From: Streptococcus pseudopneumoniae
GTDB lineage: Bacteria; Bacillota; Bacilli; Lactobacillales; Streptococcaceae
Assembly: GCF_001072375.1 (NCBI RefSeq)
Contig: NZ_JVKV01000002.1
Location: 1-41,872 of the forward strand
DNA: 41,872 nt
Direction: 5' to 3'
The position numbers were made by a program, and so were the translations under genes. The notes beneath the pieces are model-generated. The model was not told the DNA's origin and made no database searches. It saw only the letters and a list, made by a program, of their open reading frames with translations. Shown piece after piece: positions 1 through 8,971 of the stretch; the stretch's first letter is position 1; the number at the start of each line of letters is the position of its first letter.

Positions 1-44
1 GCAAGGTGAAGCTGACGTGGTTTGAAGAGATTTTCGAAGAGTAT
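1..44 (-). repeat. BOX element, boxA end (partial at window edge)
   Basis: The first 44 bases match the boxA end of the streptococcal BOX repeat. They contain the gctgacgtggtttgaa core and end in cgaagagtat. The same core recurs at about 14218-14232. Only one end is inside the window, so the subunit composition (A/B/C) cannot be told. By usual convention boxA reads on the minus strand here. Confidence 0.8.
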
Positions 45-148
45 TAGTTTAAGAATTTCAAAAACGAGTTTCTCCTAATCAAGTTTTGTATATCAAGTAA
101 AAAATCCGATCATGTATGAATGTTTTTATAAAAAACAATAAAAAAGTA

Positions 149-177
149 TTGACAAACACAAGGGAGAGGAGTATAAT
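149..177 (+). promoter_or_regulatory. Consensus sigma-A promoter of nadR-pnuC-Nudix
   Basis: TTGACA at 149-154, a 17-bp spacer and TATAAT at 172-177 form a perfect consensus promoter. Transcription should begin near 184, about 30 nt before nadR. A near-perfect palindrome, TGTTTTT-ATA-AAAAACA, lies just upstream at 121-137 and is a candidate operator. The NrtR-like third gene of the operon could be the regulator, but that is inference. Confidence 0.85.
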
Positions 178-213
178 ATAAAATATAAAAAGTTATAAAA
201 AGGTTGAAAAGAC

Positions 214-1272
214 ATGAAAAAGAGTATAGCAGTGGTTTTTGGCACCTTTGCTCCCTTACATCAGGGGCATATTGATTTAATTCAAAGAGCAAAACGTCAA
301 TGTGATGCTGTATGGGTGGTAGTTTCAGGTTATAAGGGAGATCGTGGTGAACAGGTTGGACTTACACTACAAAAGAGGTTTCGCTATATTCGTGAAGCAT
401 TTCGAGATGATGAGTTGACCTCTGTTTGTGAACTTGACGAAACCAATATTCCACGCTATCCAATGGGCTGGCAGGAGTGGTTGGATCAGATGTTGCAGGC
501 CATTTCCTATGACCAGACTGGTGAGGAACTAATCTTTTTTGTAGGAGAGTCCGAATACCAACAAGAATTGTCAGAACGTGGTTTCGAGACTGTTCTACAG
601 GAAAGAAAATTTGGAATTTCGGCTACCATGATTCGAGAAAATCCAAGCAAATATTGGAAATACATCGCTCAACCTTTCCGCCGTCAGTTTACGAAAAAAG
701 TGTTGATTATGGGAAGTGCTAGTAATGGGAAAACAACTCTAGCCAAGGATTTAGCTCGCTTCTATGATGCGCCAGTCAGTCTGGAGTATGCTCGTGAGTA
801 TCAGATAAAAAATAATGTCCGAGATGATGAGCTTACCCCAAAAGATTATTATTACCTTCTTTTGGGCCAATATGACCAAACTTCCAAGTTAATCGATAGC
901 AATGCCAATCGAGGCCTGGTCATTGCAGATACCAACTCATTGGTAACCAAGGGCTACTACGATTACTACATGGAAAGCGAAGAGCAGGAGGACTTATCCG
1001 GAGAGACCTTTGATAATCTCTTTGTTTCCATCTTAGCCAAGGAAAAATGGGATTTAATCCTCTTTGTGCAACCTGTTGGCTCTTATGTCAATGATGGTTT
1101 TCGCGACATGACTATGGCAGAAGACCATATCCGTCACAGTTTTTCTCAGCATTTGGATATGATGAGGGAGCAATATCTAGCCAATATCCCTCATGTTTAT
1201 CTAGCTGATGACTATCTAGGAAATTATGAAGCAGCAAAAGTGGCTATTGATGCCATTTACCAAGCAGATTAG
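214..1272 (+). CDS. nadR: NadR-type nicotinamide-nucleotide adenylyltransferase / ribosylnicotinamide kinase
   Basis: Cytosolic bifunctional enzyme that phosphorylates nicotinamide riboside to NMN and adenylates NMN to NAD. The N-terminal nucleotidyltransferase domain shows GTFAPLHQGH (residues 10-19, the T/HxGH motif) and ISATMIR (135-141, the ISxTxIR motif). The C-terminal kinase domain has a Walker A, GSASNGKT (167-174). The protein has 352 residues and lacks the N-terminal HTH repressor domain of enterobacterial NadR, so it should be an enzyme only. It is first in an operon with pnuC (9-nt gap) and a Nudix/NrtR-like gene, which fits NAD salvage from imported nicotinamide riboside. An AAGG Shine-Dalgarno lies about 10 nt upstream. 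Confidence 0.93.
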   Translation: MKKSIAVVFGTFAPLHQGHIDLIQRAKRQCDAVWVVVSGYKGDRGEQVGLTLQKRFRYIREAFRDDELTSVCELDETNIPRYPMGWQEWLDQMLQAISYDQTGEELIFFVGESEYQQELSERGFETVLQERKFGISATMIRENPSKYWKYIAQPFRRQFTKKVLIMGSASNGKTTLAKDLARFYDAPVSLEYAREYQIKNNVRDDELTPKDYYYLLLGQYDQTSKLIDSNANRGLVIADTNSLVTKGYYDYYMESEEQEDLSGETFDNLFVSILAKEKWDLILFVQPVGSYVNDGFRDMTMAEDHIRHSFSQHLDMMREQYLANIPHVYLADDYLGNYEAAKVAIDAIYQAD

Positions 1273-1281
1273 GAGAAGAAA

Positions 1282-2058
1282 ATGAAAAAAATAACTGAAA
1301 AAATCACACGATTTATTGAAAACTTTAAAAATGTTCACGCAGAAGCTCGTAAAATTGGTTTTGCAGGAGTTATGCGTTTGCTTTGGAAAGACCTCTTTGT
1401 GGGCCGTAGTCTTTTCCAGTGGCTCTATTTGATTGCTTTATCAAGTGTTCCTCTTATTCTGGAGTTTACACAAAACACAGAAAGTCATGACTGGATTGGT
1501 CTCTTGGCCTCTTGGACAGGGATTGTCTGCGTTATATTGGTAGCTGAAGGTCGGGCTAGCAACTATCTTTTTGGAGCTATTAATTCTGCAATCTATTTGG
1601 TCCTAGCTATGAATGCTACTTTCTATGGCGAAGTTTTGACCACAGTTTATTTCTTTGTCATGCAGCCTATTGGTCTCTATGCTTGGTTGTCTAATCGGAT
1701 CAATGAACAAGGGAAACCAGAGGAGTCTCACTTTGAAGCTAAGAAACTCGGTCTGATTGATTGGCTCAAGTACTTGGCCTTGACAGCTCTCATCTGGATT
1801 GGCATGGGTTTGGCTTACCAAAGTATCCATAGCGCTCGCCCATTCCGTGATAGTGTTACCGATGCGACCAATGGTGTTGGTCAGCTCTTGATGACACGTC
1901 TTTACCGTGAGCAATGGATTTTCTGGATTGCAACCAATCTCTTTAGTATTTATCTCTGGTGGGGTGAAAACATCCATATCCAAGGAATGTACTGGGTTTA
2001 TACCATCAATAGTCTAGTCGGTTGGTACCAATGGACTAAGGCTGTCAAGGAGGGATAA
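1282..2058 (+). CDS. pnuC: PnuC nicotinamide riboside transporter
   Basis: Integral membrane protein of 258 residues with a soluble N-terminus (about 45 residues) followed by about seven hydrophobic segments. This is the PnuC/SWEET-like arrangement for facilitated uptake of nicotinamide riboside, trapped inside by NadR phosphorylation. Aromatic-rich helices near the C-terminus (WIFWIATNLFSIYLWW, and the YQW near the end) are typical of PnuC substrate-site segments. GGAGAAG precedes the ATG. It sits between nadR and the Nudix gene, with 1 nt before the latter, so co-translation is likely. Confidence 0.93.
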   Translation: MKKITEKITRFIENFKNVHAEARKIGFAGVMRLLWKDLFVGRSLFQWLYLIALSSVPLILEFTQNTESHDWIGLLASWTGIVCVILVAEGRASNYLFGAINSAIYLVLAMNATFYGEVLTTVYFFVMQPIGLYAWLSNRINEQGKPEESHFEAKKLGLIDWLKYLALTALIWIGMGLAYQSIHSARPFRDSVTDATNGVGQLLMTRLYREQWIFWIATNLFSIYLWWGENIHIQGMYWVYTINSLVGWYQWTKAVKEG

Positions 2059-2059
2059 G

Positions 2060-2833
2060 ATGGCTGAAACGATAATCCCGGCTGGAATGACAGAGAGAGA
2101 ATATTTTGAGATTCATGCGACTGAGAAGGAATTTTTAGACTGGTACTGCAAACAGGATCTTCCTCAGTATGAAAAACCGAGCGTGACGGTGGATATGGTA
2201 GCTTATTGCTTTGTGGAAGGGAAAATCAAACTCTTGCTAATTCGTCGCAAGGCCCATCCTTATCAAAACTGTTTGGCTTTGGTCGGTGGTTTTATGGATA
2301 AGAGCGAAGATGCAAGGCATGCTTGCCAGCGTGAGGTGCGAGAAGAGGTTAACCTCGACCTTCCTTTGGAAAAAATCGAGCAGTTGATGACAGTGTCTAC
2401 CCCAGGCCGTGATCCGCGGGGCTGGACGGTTACTATCGCCCACTTGGTGTATCTACCTAGTCGAGCACTCGAACTCGTTCAAGCTGGAGATGATGCCAAG
2501 GATGTGGTTTTTGTCGATGTTGATTTTCAGACGGGCAAGTGCTTCCTAGAGGGACTAGAGTTGGAGGAGCACGCCTTCGCCTTTGACCATTATGCCATTA
2601 TACAAGAGTCTATTAAACGAATCCAAGGGCGTCTTGACTGGAATCCGACCTTCCTCTATCTGCTAGAGGAGGAGTTCACTGTCTATGAAGGGACCGAATT
2701 GGTCAATCTCATCAACCCAGGACGACCAATCGTCAGCAATAACTTTCTCGTAAAATACGGTGAGTATGTAGAAGAAGTTGGGCTCAAACGAGTGCCTAAA
2801 AAGAAACCAAGAAAAACCTATCGATTGAAATAA
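2060..2833 (+). CDS. Nudix hydrolase with C-terminal winged helix (NrtR-like NAD regulator / ADP-ribose pyrophosphatase)
   Basis: The protein has 257 residues. The Nudix box at about 77-99 keeps the full acidic set (G-x5-E-x7-REV-x-EE), so catalysis on ADP-ribose or a related nucleoside diphosphate is possible. The last part (about 175-257, ending KTYRLK) looks like the winged-helix domain of NrtR regulators, which use an ADP-ribose-binding Nudix domain as sensor. It starts 1 nt after the pnuC stop, preceded by GGAGGG. The context makes an autoregulator of the NAD salvage operon plausible. A pure ADP-ribose pyrophosphatase is the alternative, and the intact Nudix box means both roles may hold. 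Confidence 0.8.
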   Translation: MAETIIPAGMTEREYFEIHATEKEFLDWYCKQDLPQYEKPSVTVDMVAYCFVEGKIKLLLIRRKAHPYQNCLALVGGFMDKSEDARHACQREVREEVNLDLPLEKIEQLMTVSTPGRDPRGWTVTIAHLVYLPSRALELVQAGDDAKDVVFVDVDFQTGKCFLEGLELEEHAFAFDHYAIIQESIKRIQGRLDWNPTFLYLLEEEFTVYEGTELVNLINPGRPIVSNNFLVKYGEYVEEVGLKRVPKKKPRKTYRLK

Positions 2834-3001
2834 AAGGCTTGGGGACAGAAATCGATAGATCAAGTCTCGGTTTCCTAGTCTCAGATTTGAGAAGTTTCAA
2901 CAAATCCGATGGCTGGTTGAAGCTTGAGAATAGGGAAAATAAAGTTTGTCTTAAAAGTCAGTTCAACTATCGTGTCAAAGGTTTATTATTCATAAAAAAT
3001 C

Positions 3002-3031
3002 GAGGTCGGGATTTTTCCCGGCCTCTTTTTT
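3002..3031 (+). terminator. Rho-independent terminator of the nadR operon
   Basis: GAGGTCGGG (3002-3010) pairs with CCCGGCCTC (3017-3025) with one wobble, followed by six T. It lies about 170 nt after the Nudix stop. The intervening 2834-3001 holds no convincing gene. The arrangement 'gag-tcgg-attttt-ccc-gcctc' reappears at 27403-27435. Confidence 0.85.
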
Positions 3032-3046
3032 GATGCTATCTGACTG

Positions 3047-3277
3047 CTAAGGATGTTTATCTTTATTAGAATTGCTCATGATTCGAATGAATAAATCTTT
3101 GTATTTATATTTTAAATAGGTTTCGTGTAAATACAATAAAGCTACATAGACAATCATGAAAATGGCAGTTAAGTAGAACAAATCAAATGTTGTTTGAGCG
3201 TAATGAGTAGCAATCCCATAAGAAGAGAAAGCACCAATAATCAACCAAGGAAGATATTTGTAATATTTCTTTGACAT
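3047..3277 (-). CDS. Small two-helix membrane protein, unknown function
   Basis: A 76-residue protein starting at the ATG at 3277, chosen because GGAGGTG lies 6-7 nt upstream on the minus strand. A longer reading upstream has no such site. Two hydrophobic segments are visible (about residues 10-24 and 33-51), followed by a Lys/Tyr-rich positively charged tail (YLKYKYKDLFIR). It is monocistronic, with its own promoter (-35 TTGCAT 3333-3338, -10 TATAAT 3311-3316 on the minus strand). I do not recognise a family and assign no function. Confidence 0.7.
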   Translation of the reverse strand: MSKKYYKYLPWLIIGAFSSYGIATHYAQTTFDLFYLTAIFMIVYVALLYLHETYLKYKYKDLFIRIMSNSNKDKHP

Positions 3278-3310
3278 AAACCTACACCTCCAATATCCTA
3301 TCTCAATTTT

Positions 3311-3347
3311 ATTATAGCCCTTTAAGAAAAAAATGCAAGCGATTACA
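3311..3347 (-). promoter_or_regulatory. Promoter of the small membrane protein with cre-like site
   Basis: On the minus strand, TTGCAT (3333-3338), a 16-bp spacer and TATAAT (3311-3316) with flanking GC. The -35 is overlapped by tgcaagcgattaca (3334-3347), which matches 12 of 14 positions of the CcpA cre consensus. This suggests possible carbon catabolite control. The rest of the 280-bp gap to 3557 is very AT-rich and shows only the promoter of the next gene. Confidence 0.5.
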
Positions 3348-3475
3348 CGTATAAAATATAGTATTCTCATAGGAAAAATTTTCCTGTTTTTTTAATTCTT
3401 TACGAATAAAAGATATAGGAGGAGTAAGAAAATAAATGTACTAAAAAATAACTCTAAAAAATTTTAGATAAATAG

Positions 3476-3545
3476 TTGACAGATTTAAAAACAAATATTA
3501 CAATAATGTTACAAAAACATTTCTTAATATTTCAAAAATGTTACA
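3476..3545 (+). promoter_or_regulatory. Lipoprotein promoter with WalR/VicR-like direct repeats
   Basis: TTGACA (3476-3481), 17 bp, TACAAT (3499-3504). Read on the minus strand, 3497-3513 is TGTAAC-N5-TGTAAT, a full match to the WalR/VicR consensus TGTWAH-N5-TGTWAH, and it covers the -10. A second copy with one mismatch lies at 3529-3545, 32 bp away (about three helical turns). Binding over the -10 would be expected to repress. Confidence 0.6.
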
Positions 3546-3557
3546 AAGGAGCATAAA

Positions 3558-4250
3558 ATGAAAAATAAAACTTCTATCAAATTAATGGCTGCAACTGTAC
3601 TCGCTTCAACATTACTATTGGGGGCTTGTGGCAATAAGAAAGAGAATACTGCAAGTGATAGTTCTAGCAAGACAACACAAGCATCTTCTAGTTCTAAGGC
3701 AAGTTCTTCAAGTAAAGAGAACAAGACTCAGAAGTCCTCAAGTTCAGCTTCAACAGAAAAAGCTAAATCATCATCTTCTGATCAGTCAACGACTACTGCT
3801 AACCAATCGCAAGCAACACCAGCACCAGAAACAAAACAAAATCAAGAACCTTCTGCTAAGCAAACCCCTTCTCAAGCCCCATCCAATCAACAAGGAACAC
3901 AAGCAAAATCGAATCAGTCAGCTTATGATCCAGCAACTGATCGCAAACTCCAAGACAAGCAAGCAGAGCACAATAAACGTTATAAAGGTGTCTTGACTAT
4001 GGTAGACAAAGATTTTTCGGCTGCGGCTGGGAATTGGAAGGGTGCGAATGGTGAAACGATCACTGTCTCATCAGGCGGTCAATTTACAGTAGAATCTGCT
4101 GATGGCAAGAAAGAAAACTACTCTATCCAAAGCTATTCTTATACCCTTGATGATGGAAAATACAATGCTGAAGTAGGTGGTGGAAAAGTCATCCAAATTA
4201 CAACAGGTGCAGATGGTACTGTTTCAAGTGTTACTTTGATTAAACCATAG
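3558..4250 (+). CDS. Ser/Thr/Gln-rich lipoprotein with C-terminal DUF6287-like domain
   Basis: A 230-residue exported lipoprotein. It has a basic N-terminus, a hydrophobic core and a lipobox L-G-A-C with the lipidated cysteine at residue 24. Residues about 30-125 are a low-complexity linker of Ser, Lys, Thr, Gln and Pro, likely spanning the wall. The compact C-terminal domain (about 150-230) contains DFSAAAGNWKGANGE and resembles the streptococcal DUF6287 domain, of unknown function. AAAGGAG precedes the ATG. It is monocistronic. The WalR-like boxes in its promoter suggest a link to cell-wall homeostasis (inference). An overlapping out-of-frame reading in the linker reflects its biased codons and is not a gene. 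Confidence 0.8.
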   Translation: MKNKTSIKLMAATVLASTLLLGACGNKKENTASDSSSKTTQASSSSKASSSSKENKTQKSSSSASTEKAKSSSSDQSTTTANQSQATPAPETKQNQEPSAKQTPSQAPSNQQGTQAKSNQSAYDPATDRKLQDKQAEHNKRYKGVLTMVDKDFSAAAGNWKGANGETITVSSGGQFTVESADGKKENYSIQSYSYTLDDGKYNAEVGGGKVIQITTGADGTVSSVTLIKP

Positions 4251-4423
4251 ACTTCAGTACAGAAATAATTTGTTTAAAAATAGTCCAGTTGATGAGTGCC
4301 TACAGCATTTGAAGTTGATAAGACGTCATAAATGAACTTCAGAGATGAGACTAACTTAGGAGTATATCTAATCATATCTACCTGAACTGACCGTTTTTCA
4401 CTTAGTTTCTTTCAGAGAAAGTG

Positions 4424-4432
4424 GTATAATGA
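4424..4432 (+). promoter_or_regulatory. Extended -10 promoter of the YoaK-family gene
   Basis: TGGTATAAT gives an extended -10 about 30 nt before the start codon. The -35 is weak (ttagtt at 17 bp). The gap 4251-4423 shows no terminator with a T-run and no gene, only a 7-bp inverted repeat, tgaagtt...aacttca, near 4310-4341. Confidence 0.6.
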
Positions 4433-4462
4433 AAAAATCAAAGGGAAACGAGTGATGAATCA

Positions 4463-5149
4463 ATGCCAGATAAATTAATTTTACCTCAAAACACACGGCT
4501 CATGGGAGTGTTTCTTGGCTTTATCGGTGGTTCTTTGGATGTATTCTGTCACATCCAGTACCATAGTTTGGTGGCGACACAGACAGGGAACATTCTCCTA
4601 CTGATATCAGATTGGCACGACTCACATGTCATCAATACCATGTTGCGATTCTGCTCGATTATATTCTTTTCCCTAGGCTTTCTTTTTGCCTTACACATGA
4701 AAGAATATCGCAAAACAGCCTATTGGCGGGTTAAGATGCTGCTTCCCTTATTTATCGGGACCCTTGTTCTGCCCTTCTTTTCCCGCTTTCCTCTATTAGA
4801 AGTTCCTTTTATTGCTTTTGGAACTGGAATGATGCTGCTAACATTTACGGGTAGTTTGATTGAAGATCATCCTTATGTCATTTTTATGACGTCTGGAAAT
4901 TACCGAAAAATGTTGATTGCTTTGTATCGCATCGTTAGAGGAGAAGGAGATGTTCAAGAATATCGTCGACAAGCCTTGAACTATGGTATTGTTGTAGGTA
5001 GTTTCGTAGTGGGGGCCATTAGCTTGGCTGTATCTATGCATTTTTTCCATGAATGGTCTATTTGGATTGTCAGCTTTAATTTGTTGTTGATTATGGCATA
5101 CTATATTGCTAGAGTGAAGCAGTTAGATTTGCAAGATGAAAATATATAA
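4463..5149 (+). CDS. YoaK/DUF1275 family membrane protein
   Basis: A 228-residue integral membrane protein with about six hydrophobic segments. The N-terminal GFIGGSLDVFCHIQYHSLVATQTGN is the signature of the DUF1275 (YoaK) family: a glycine-rich helix with an acidic residue, then an A-TGN motif. The molecular function of the family is not known. Shine-Dalgarno-like AAGGGAAACGAG lies upstream. It is a single gene closed by a hairpin shared with the convergent dusB. Confidence 0.8.
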   Translation: MPDKLILPQNTRLMGVFLGFIGGSLDVFCHIQYHSLVATQTGNILLLISDWHDSHVINTMLRFCSIIFFSLGFLFALHMKEYRKTAYWRVKMLLPLFIGTLVLPFFSRFPLLEVPFIAFGTGMMLLTFTGSLIEDHPYVIFMTSGNYRKMLIALYRIVRGEGDVQEYRRQALNYGIVVGSFVVGAISLAVSMHFFHEWSIWIVSFNLLLIMAYYIARVKQLDLQDENI

Positions 5150-5154
5150 AAAAC

Positions 5155-5185
5155 GGCAGATCTCAATTTGAGATTTGCCAATTTT
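5155..5185. terminator. Bidirectional terminator between YoaK gene and dusB
   Basis: GGCAGATCTCA (5155-5165) pairs with TGAGATTTGCC (5169-5179) around a 3-nt loop, with A-runs before and T-runs after. It can end transcripts from both converging genes. Confidence 0.85.
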
Positions 5186-5192
5186 TATACGT

Positions 5193-6173
5193 TTATGCTT
5201 TTTCTAACTGTAAGAGAGCTTCAATTTCTGCAAGTGTGCTTGCCTGTGAGATAGCTCCACGGAGTTTAGCGGCGCCAGATGTTCCACGGAGATAGTGAGG
5301 AGCGAGGCCACGGAATTCACGGACCGCAATCTTTTCTCCCTTGAGATCAATCAAGCGTTTTAAGTGCTCATAGGCAATTTTCATCTTGTCTTCAAAGGTT
5401 AAATCAGGCAGGATTTCTCCAGTTTCAAAGTAATGATTGATTTGATTGAAGAGATAAGGATTTCCCATAGCTGCGCGTCCAATCATAACGGCGTCGGCAC
5501 CGACTTCCTCGATGCGTTGTTTAGCTTCTTGAACCGTACGGATGTCTCCGTTAGCGATAAATGGAATCTTAGTAAGAGCTTGTGCAACCTTGTGGAGAGT
5601 CTCGAGGTCAGCGTGACCAGTATACATTTGCTCACGGGTACGTCCGTGCATAGCAAGTGCAGAGACACCTGCAGCCTCAGCGGCGAGGGCATTTTCCACA
5701 GCTAGAGATGGATCAGACCAGCCCGTACGCATTTTGACAGTGAGAGGGATATCAAGGACAGATTGAACTTTGTTAATGATAGAGTAGATCTTGTCTGGAT
5801 CCTTGAGCCACATAGCGCCAGCTTCGTTTTTCACGATTTTGTTAACTGGACAGCCCATGTTGATATCAACGATATCGGTCTTGGTGTTTTCTTGGATGAA
5901 TTCTGCTGCGCGTGCTAGGCTGTCTTCATCACTACCAAATAGTTGGATAGAGACTGGGTTTTCTCCTTCATCGATATGAAGCATGTGAAGAGTCTTTTCG
6001 TTGTTGTATTGGATTCCCTTGTCAGAGACCATTTCCATGACAACGAGTCCAGCTCCAAGTTCTTTTGCGATAGTACGGAAGGCTGAGTTGGTTACACCAG
6101 CCATGGGTGCTAAAACGGTACGATTGGGAATCTCAACATTGCCAATCATAAAGGGTGTATTAAGATTTGTCAT
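5193..6173 (-). CDS. dusB: tRNA-dihydrouridine synthase (DusB type)
   Basis: FMN-dependent enzyme reducing uridines in the tRNA D-loop with NADPH. The TIM barrel starts with the family motif [13 protein letters not shown] (residues 21-33). The catalytic cysteine is Cys108 in NMGCPV. KMRTGW and the IANGDI and IGRAAMGNP flavin-phosphate motifs follow. The start at 6173 (326 residues) is preferred over an upstream ATG because GGAGGAACTCATCC directly precedes it. It overlaps the end of hslO by 14 bp, so the two are translationally coupled. Confidence 0.93.
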   Translation of the reverse strand: MTNLNTPFMIGNVEIPNRTVLAPMAGVTNSAFRTIAKELGAGLVVMEMVSDKGIQYNNEKTLHMLHIDEGENPVSIQLFGSDEDSLARAAEFIQENTKTDIVDINMGCPVNKIVKNEAGAMWLKDPDKIYSIINKVQSVLDIPLTVKMRTGWSDPSLAVENALAAEAAGVSALAMHGRTREQMYTGHADLETLHKVAQALTKIPFIANGDIRTVQEAKQRIEEVGADAVMIGRAAMGNPYLFNQINHYFETGEILPDLTFEDKMKIAYEHLKRLIDLKGEKIAVREFRGLAPHYLRGTSGAAKLRGAISQASTLAEIEALLQLEKA

Positions 6174-7032
6174 GGATGAGTTCCTCCAGGTCGTTTTCGT
6201 CAAAATTATAAGTAGTTTGGCAGAATTGACAAGTGATTTCTGCCCCGTGGTCTTCGTCCTTCATTTCCTGCAAGTCTGAGCTTGGAAGACTAGAAAGAGC
6301 CTTCATAAAACGTTCTTTACTACAGTCACATTGGAAACGAATTTCTTCTTCAGACAGACGTTTGTATGGTTCGTCGTCGTAGATAGCCTTTAGAAGAGCT
6401 TCGATATGGTCGTCGCTTTCTAGAAGAGTTGAAATGGCAGGCATTTCTTGGATGCGTTTTTCAAAACGAGCGATTTCTTCTTCCTTGGCTCCTGGCAAAA
6501 CTTGAACAAGGAAACCGCCTGCTACTTTGACCTTGTCTTCTTCGTCCAAAAGGACATTGAGTCCAACTGCTGACGGAGTTTGTTGGCTTTCTGTTAGGTA
6601 AAAAGCTAGGTCTTCGCCAATTTCTCCAGAGATAAGAGGCGTCATGGAATTATAAGGGTTTCCAGTACCGTAATCAGTAATAACTAGAAATTGTCCATTG
6701 CCGACAAAAGGTCCCACTAGTACTTCACCAGTTGCAGTTTTTTTAATATCCACACCAGGGTTTTGTACATAACCTTTGACATTTCCCTTAGTATCTGCAA
6801 CGGTGATGATGGCTCCGAGTGAGCTAGTTCCGAGGACTTTGACAGTAATTTTGGTATTTCCCTTTTCGTTTGCGGCGAGAATTTGACTGGCAATCAAAGT
6901 ACGACCAAGTGCCACAGTTGAGCTAGTTTGAGTTTGATGTTTTTCTTGAGCAGTGCGGACGGTTTCAGTGCTGTCTAGTACATAAGCACGAAAAGATCCG
7001 CTTTCTGATATTGTTTTAATAATTTTATCCAT
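6160..7032 (-). CDS. hslO: Hsp33 redox-regulated chaperonin
   Basis: Cytosolic holdase chaperone activated by oxidation. The 290-residue length is normal for the family. The C-terminal zinc switch is complete: C235-x-C237 and C268-x2-C271. The N-terminal domain shows the family's [11 protein letters not shown] and GYVQNP segments. It is first in the hslO-dusB operon. The promoter is probably the extended -10 TGCTAAAAT on the minus strand near 7041-7049, within 20 nt of the start. The same pairing is common in streptococci. Confidence 0.95.
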   Translation of the reverse strand: MDKIIKTISESGSFRAYVLDSTETVRTAQEKHQTQTSSTVALGRTLIASQILAANEKGNTKITVKVLGTSSLGAIITVADTKGNVKGYVQNPGVDIKKTATGEVLVGPFVGNGQFLVITDYGTGNPYNSMTPLISGEIGEDLAFYLTESQQTPSAVGLNVLLDEEDKVKVAGGFLVQVLPGAKEEEIARFEKRIQEMPAISTLLESDDHIEALLKAIYDDEPYKRLSEEEIRFQCDCSKERFMKALSSLPSSDLQEMKDEDHGAEITCQFCQTTYNFDENDLEELIHDKS

Positions 7033-7171
7033 AGCTACTATTTTAGCATAAAAATGCTCAAAGGGGGAGTGGGGTGTCTACTATCGTTTTAAAGTGATTT
7101 ATTTACATCAGTGAAATTATGAAGAAAGAACTAAAATAAGCTAAAATGTGCTTTCTAAAAATGGTAAACAG

Positions 7172-7201
7172 TTGAAAATAGAGGGAATAAAGTGGTAAAA
7201 T
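7172..7201 (+). promoter_or_regulatory. Promoter of dltXABCD
   Basis: TTGAAA (7172-7177), 18-bp spacer, then TGG-TAAAAT (-10 at 7196-7201, extended). Transcription should begin about 60 nt before dltX. The region 7033-7171 is AT-rich and shows nothing else clear. Confidence 0.7.
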
Positions 7202-7268
7202 GGGAACAAGAAAAAATAGTAATTGTTTGTGGAAAAATTGACGGAAATTTACAGAAAAGAAATCGATC

Positions 7269-7400
7269 ATGGATAGAAAGAAACCATTATATATTTTTTT
7301 AGGGCAAACGGTCCTGTATTTTATTGTTTTACTGGGGCTGCTTTACTTTTTTAGTTACCTAGGTCAAGGTCAGGGTGGCTTTATCTACAATGAATTTTAA
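7269..7400 (+). CDS. dltX: DltX small membrane protein of the D-alanylation system
   Basis: A 43-residue protein with one transmembrane helix (about 11-30) and the C-terminal FIYNEF. This matches the conserved aromatic C-terminal motif of DltX, which binds the DltB/DltD machinery and is needed for teichoic-acid D-alanylation. It sits 20 nt before dltA, its usual place. It is short enough to be missed by gene callers. The Shine-Dalgarno is weak (GAAAAGAAA). Confidence 0.92.
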   Translation: MDRKKPLYIFLGQTVLYFIVLLGLLYFFSYLGQGQGGFIYNEF

Positions 7401-7420
7401 CTTTAAGGAGAAAACGAGCT

Positions 7421-8971
7421 GTGTCTAATAAACCGATAAAAGATATGATTGAAGCGATTGAGCACTTCGCCCAAACTCAACCTAGCTTTCCAGTCTATAA
7501 TGTTCTTGGTGAGGAACGTACCTATGGTGATTTGAAGGCTGATTCGGATAGTTTGGCTGCAACAATCGATCAACTAGATTTACCTGAAAAATCTCCTGTA
7601 GTCGTTTTTGGTGGTCAGGAGTATGAGATGTTAGCTACCTTTGTAGCTCTGACTAAGTCAGGGCATGCCTATATTCCAATCGATAGCCATTCGGCCTTGG
7701 AACGAGTTTCAGCTATATTGGAGGTTGCAGAACCAAGTTTGATCATTGCCATTTCAGAGTTTCCAATCGAAACCCCAGCTGCTCCAATCATGTCCTTGGA
7801 GCAGGTGCGTGAAGCTTATGCGGCTCAAAAAGCTTATGATTTGCAGCATCCGGTCAAGGGGGATGATAACTACTACATCATCTTTACTTCAGGGACAACT
7901 GGAAAACCAAAAGGGGTGCAAATTTCGCATGATAATTTGCTCAGCTTTACCAACTGGATGATTACGGACAAGGAATTTGCGACGCCAGAGCGTCCACAAA
8001 TGTTGGCGCAACCGCCCTATTCTTTTGACTTGTCTGTCATGTATTGGGCACCGACCTTGGCTCTTGGAGGAACGCTTTTTGCCCTCCCATCAGCCATTAC
8101 TCAAGACTTCAAACAACTCTTTGCAACTATCTTTTCTCTTCCGATTGCTATTTGGACTTCGACACCATCTTTTGCAGATATGGCCATGTTATCTGAAGAT
8201 TTTAATGCTGAAAAGATGCCAGGGATCACTCATTTCTACTTTGATGGGGAAGAGTTGACCGTGAAAACCGCTCAGAAATTGCGCGAGCGTTTCCCGAATG
8301 CACGCATTATCAATGCTTACGGTCCAACGGAAGCAACAGTTGCTTTGTCAGCAGTCGCTATTACAGATGAGATGTTGGCAACCCTGAAACGTTTACCGAT
8401 TGGCTACACCAAAGAAGATTCTCCAACCTTTATCATTGATGAGGAAGGGAATAAATTGCCAAACGGAGAGCAAGGGGAGATCATCGTATCTGGTCCAGCT
8501 GTTTCAAAAGGCTACATGAATAATTCTGAAAAAACAGCTGAAGCCTTCTTCGAATTTGAAGGTCTGCCAGCCTATCATACGGGAGATGTCGGAACCATGA
8601 CAGATGAAGGTCTCCTTCTCTACGGTGGACGGATGGACTTCCAGATCAAGTTTAACGGTTACCGCATTGAGCTAGAAGATGTTTCTCAAAACTTGAATAA
8701 ATCTCAGTATGTTGAATCTGCTGTTGCAGTTCCACGTTACAACAAAGACCACAAGGTTCAAAACCTCTTGGCCTATGTTATCTTAAAAGATGGCGTCAAA
8801 GAACAATTTGAGCGCGAAATTGATATCACGAAAGCGATCAAGGAAGACTTGGAAGATATTATGATGTCTTACATGATGCCGTCTAAGTTCCTTTACAGAA
8901 AGAAATTGCCACTAACTCCAAATGGCAAAATTGACATTAAAGGCTTAATCAATGAGGTAAACAATAGATGA
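7421..8971 (+). CDS. dltA: D-alanine--D-alanyl carrier protein ligase
   Basis: Activates D-alanine with ATP and loads it on the DltC phosphopantetheine arm. A 516-residue ANL-superfamily adenylation enzyme with [13 protein letters not shown] (about 153-165, P-loop), NAYGPTEAT (about 296-304), YHTGD (about 389-393) and the C-terminal PNGKID lysine motif near 505. The start is GTG, preceded by AAGGAG at 7404. Its stop overlaps the dltB start (ATGA). D-alanylation lowers surface negative charge and sensitivity to cationic peptides. Confidence 0.97.
   Translation: MSNKPIKDMIEAIEHFAQTQPSFPVYNVLGEERTYGDLKADSDSLAATIDQLDLPEKSPVVVFGGQEYEMLATFVALTKSGHAYIPIDSHSALERVSAILEVAEPSLIIAISEFPIETPAAPIMSLEQVREAYAAQKAYDLQHPVKGDDNYYIIFTSGTTGKPKGVQISHDNLLSFTNWMITDKEFATPERPQMLAQPPYSFDLSVMYWAPTLALGGTLFALPSAITQDFKQLFATIFSLPIAIWTSTPSFADMAMLSEDFNAEKMPGITHFYFDGEELTVKTAQKLRERFPNARIINAYGPTEATVALSAVAITDEMLATLKRLPIGYTKEDSPTFIIDEEGNKLPNGEQGEIIVSGPAVSKGYMNNSEKTAEAFFEFEGLPAYHTGDVGTMTDEGLLLYGGRMDFQIKFNGYRIELEDVSQNLNKSQYVESAVAVPRYNKDHKVQNLLAYVILKDGVKEQFEREIDITKAIKEDLEDIMMSYMMPSKFLYRKKLPLTPNGKIDIKGLINEVNNR

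Noticed and set aside
2839..3033. A 64-codon frame between the Nudix gene and its terminator
   Set aside because: It runs into the terminator hairpin and lacks a ribosome site; read as untranslated 3' region.
3628..3996. A 122-codon frame inside the lipoprotein linker
   Set aside because: It comes from the repetitive Ser/Lys/Gln codons of the linker read out of frame, and has no ribosome site.
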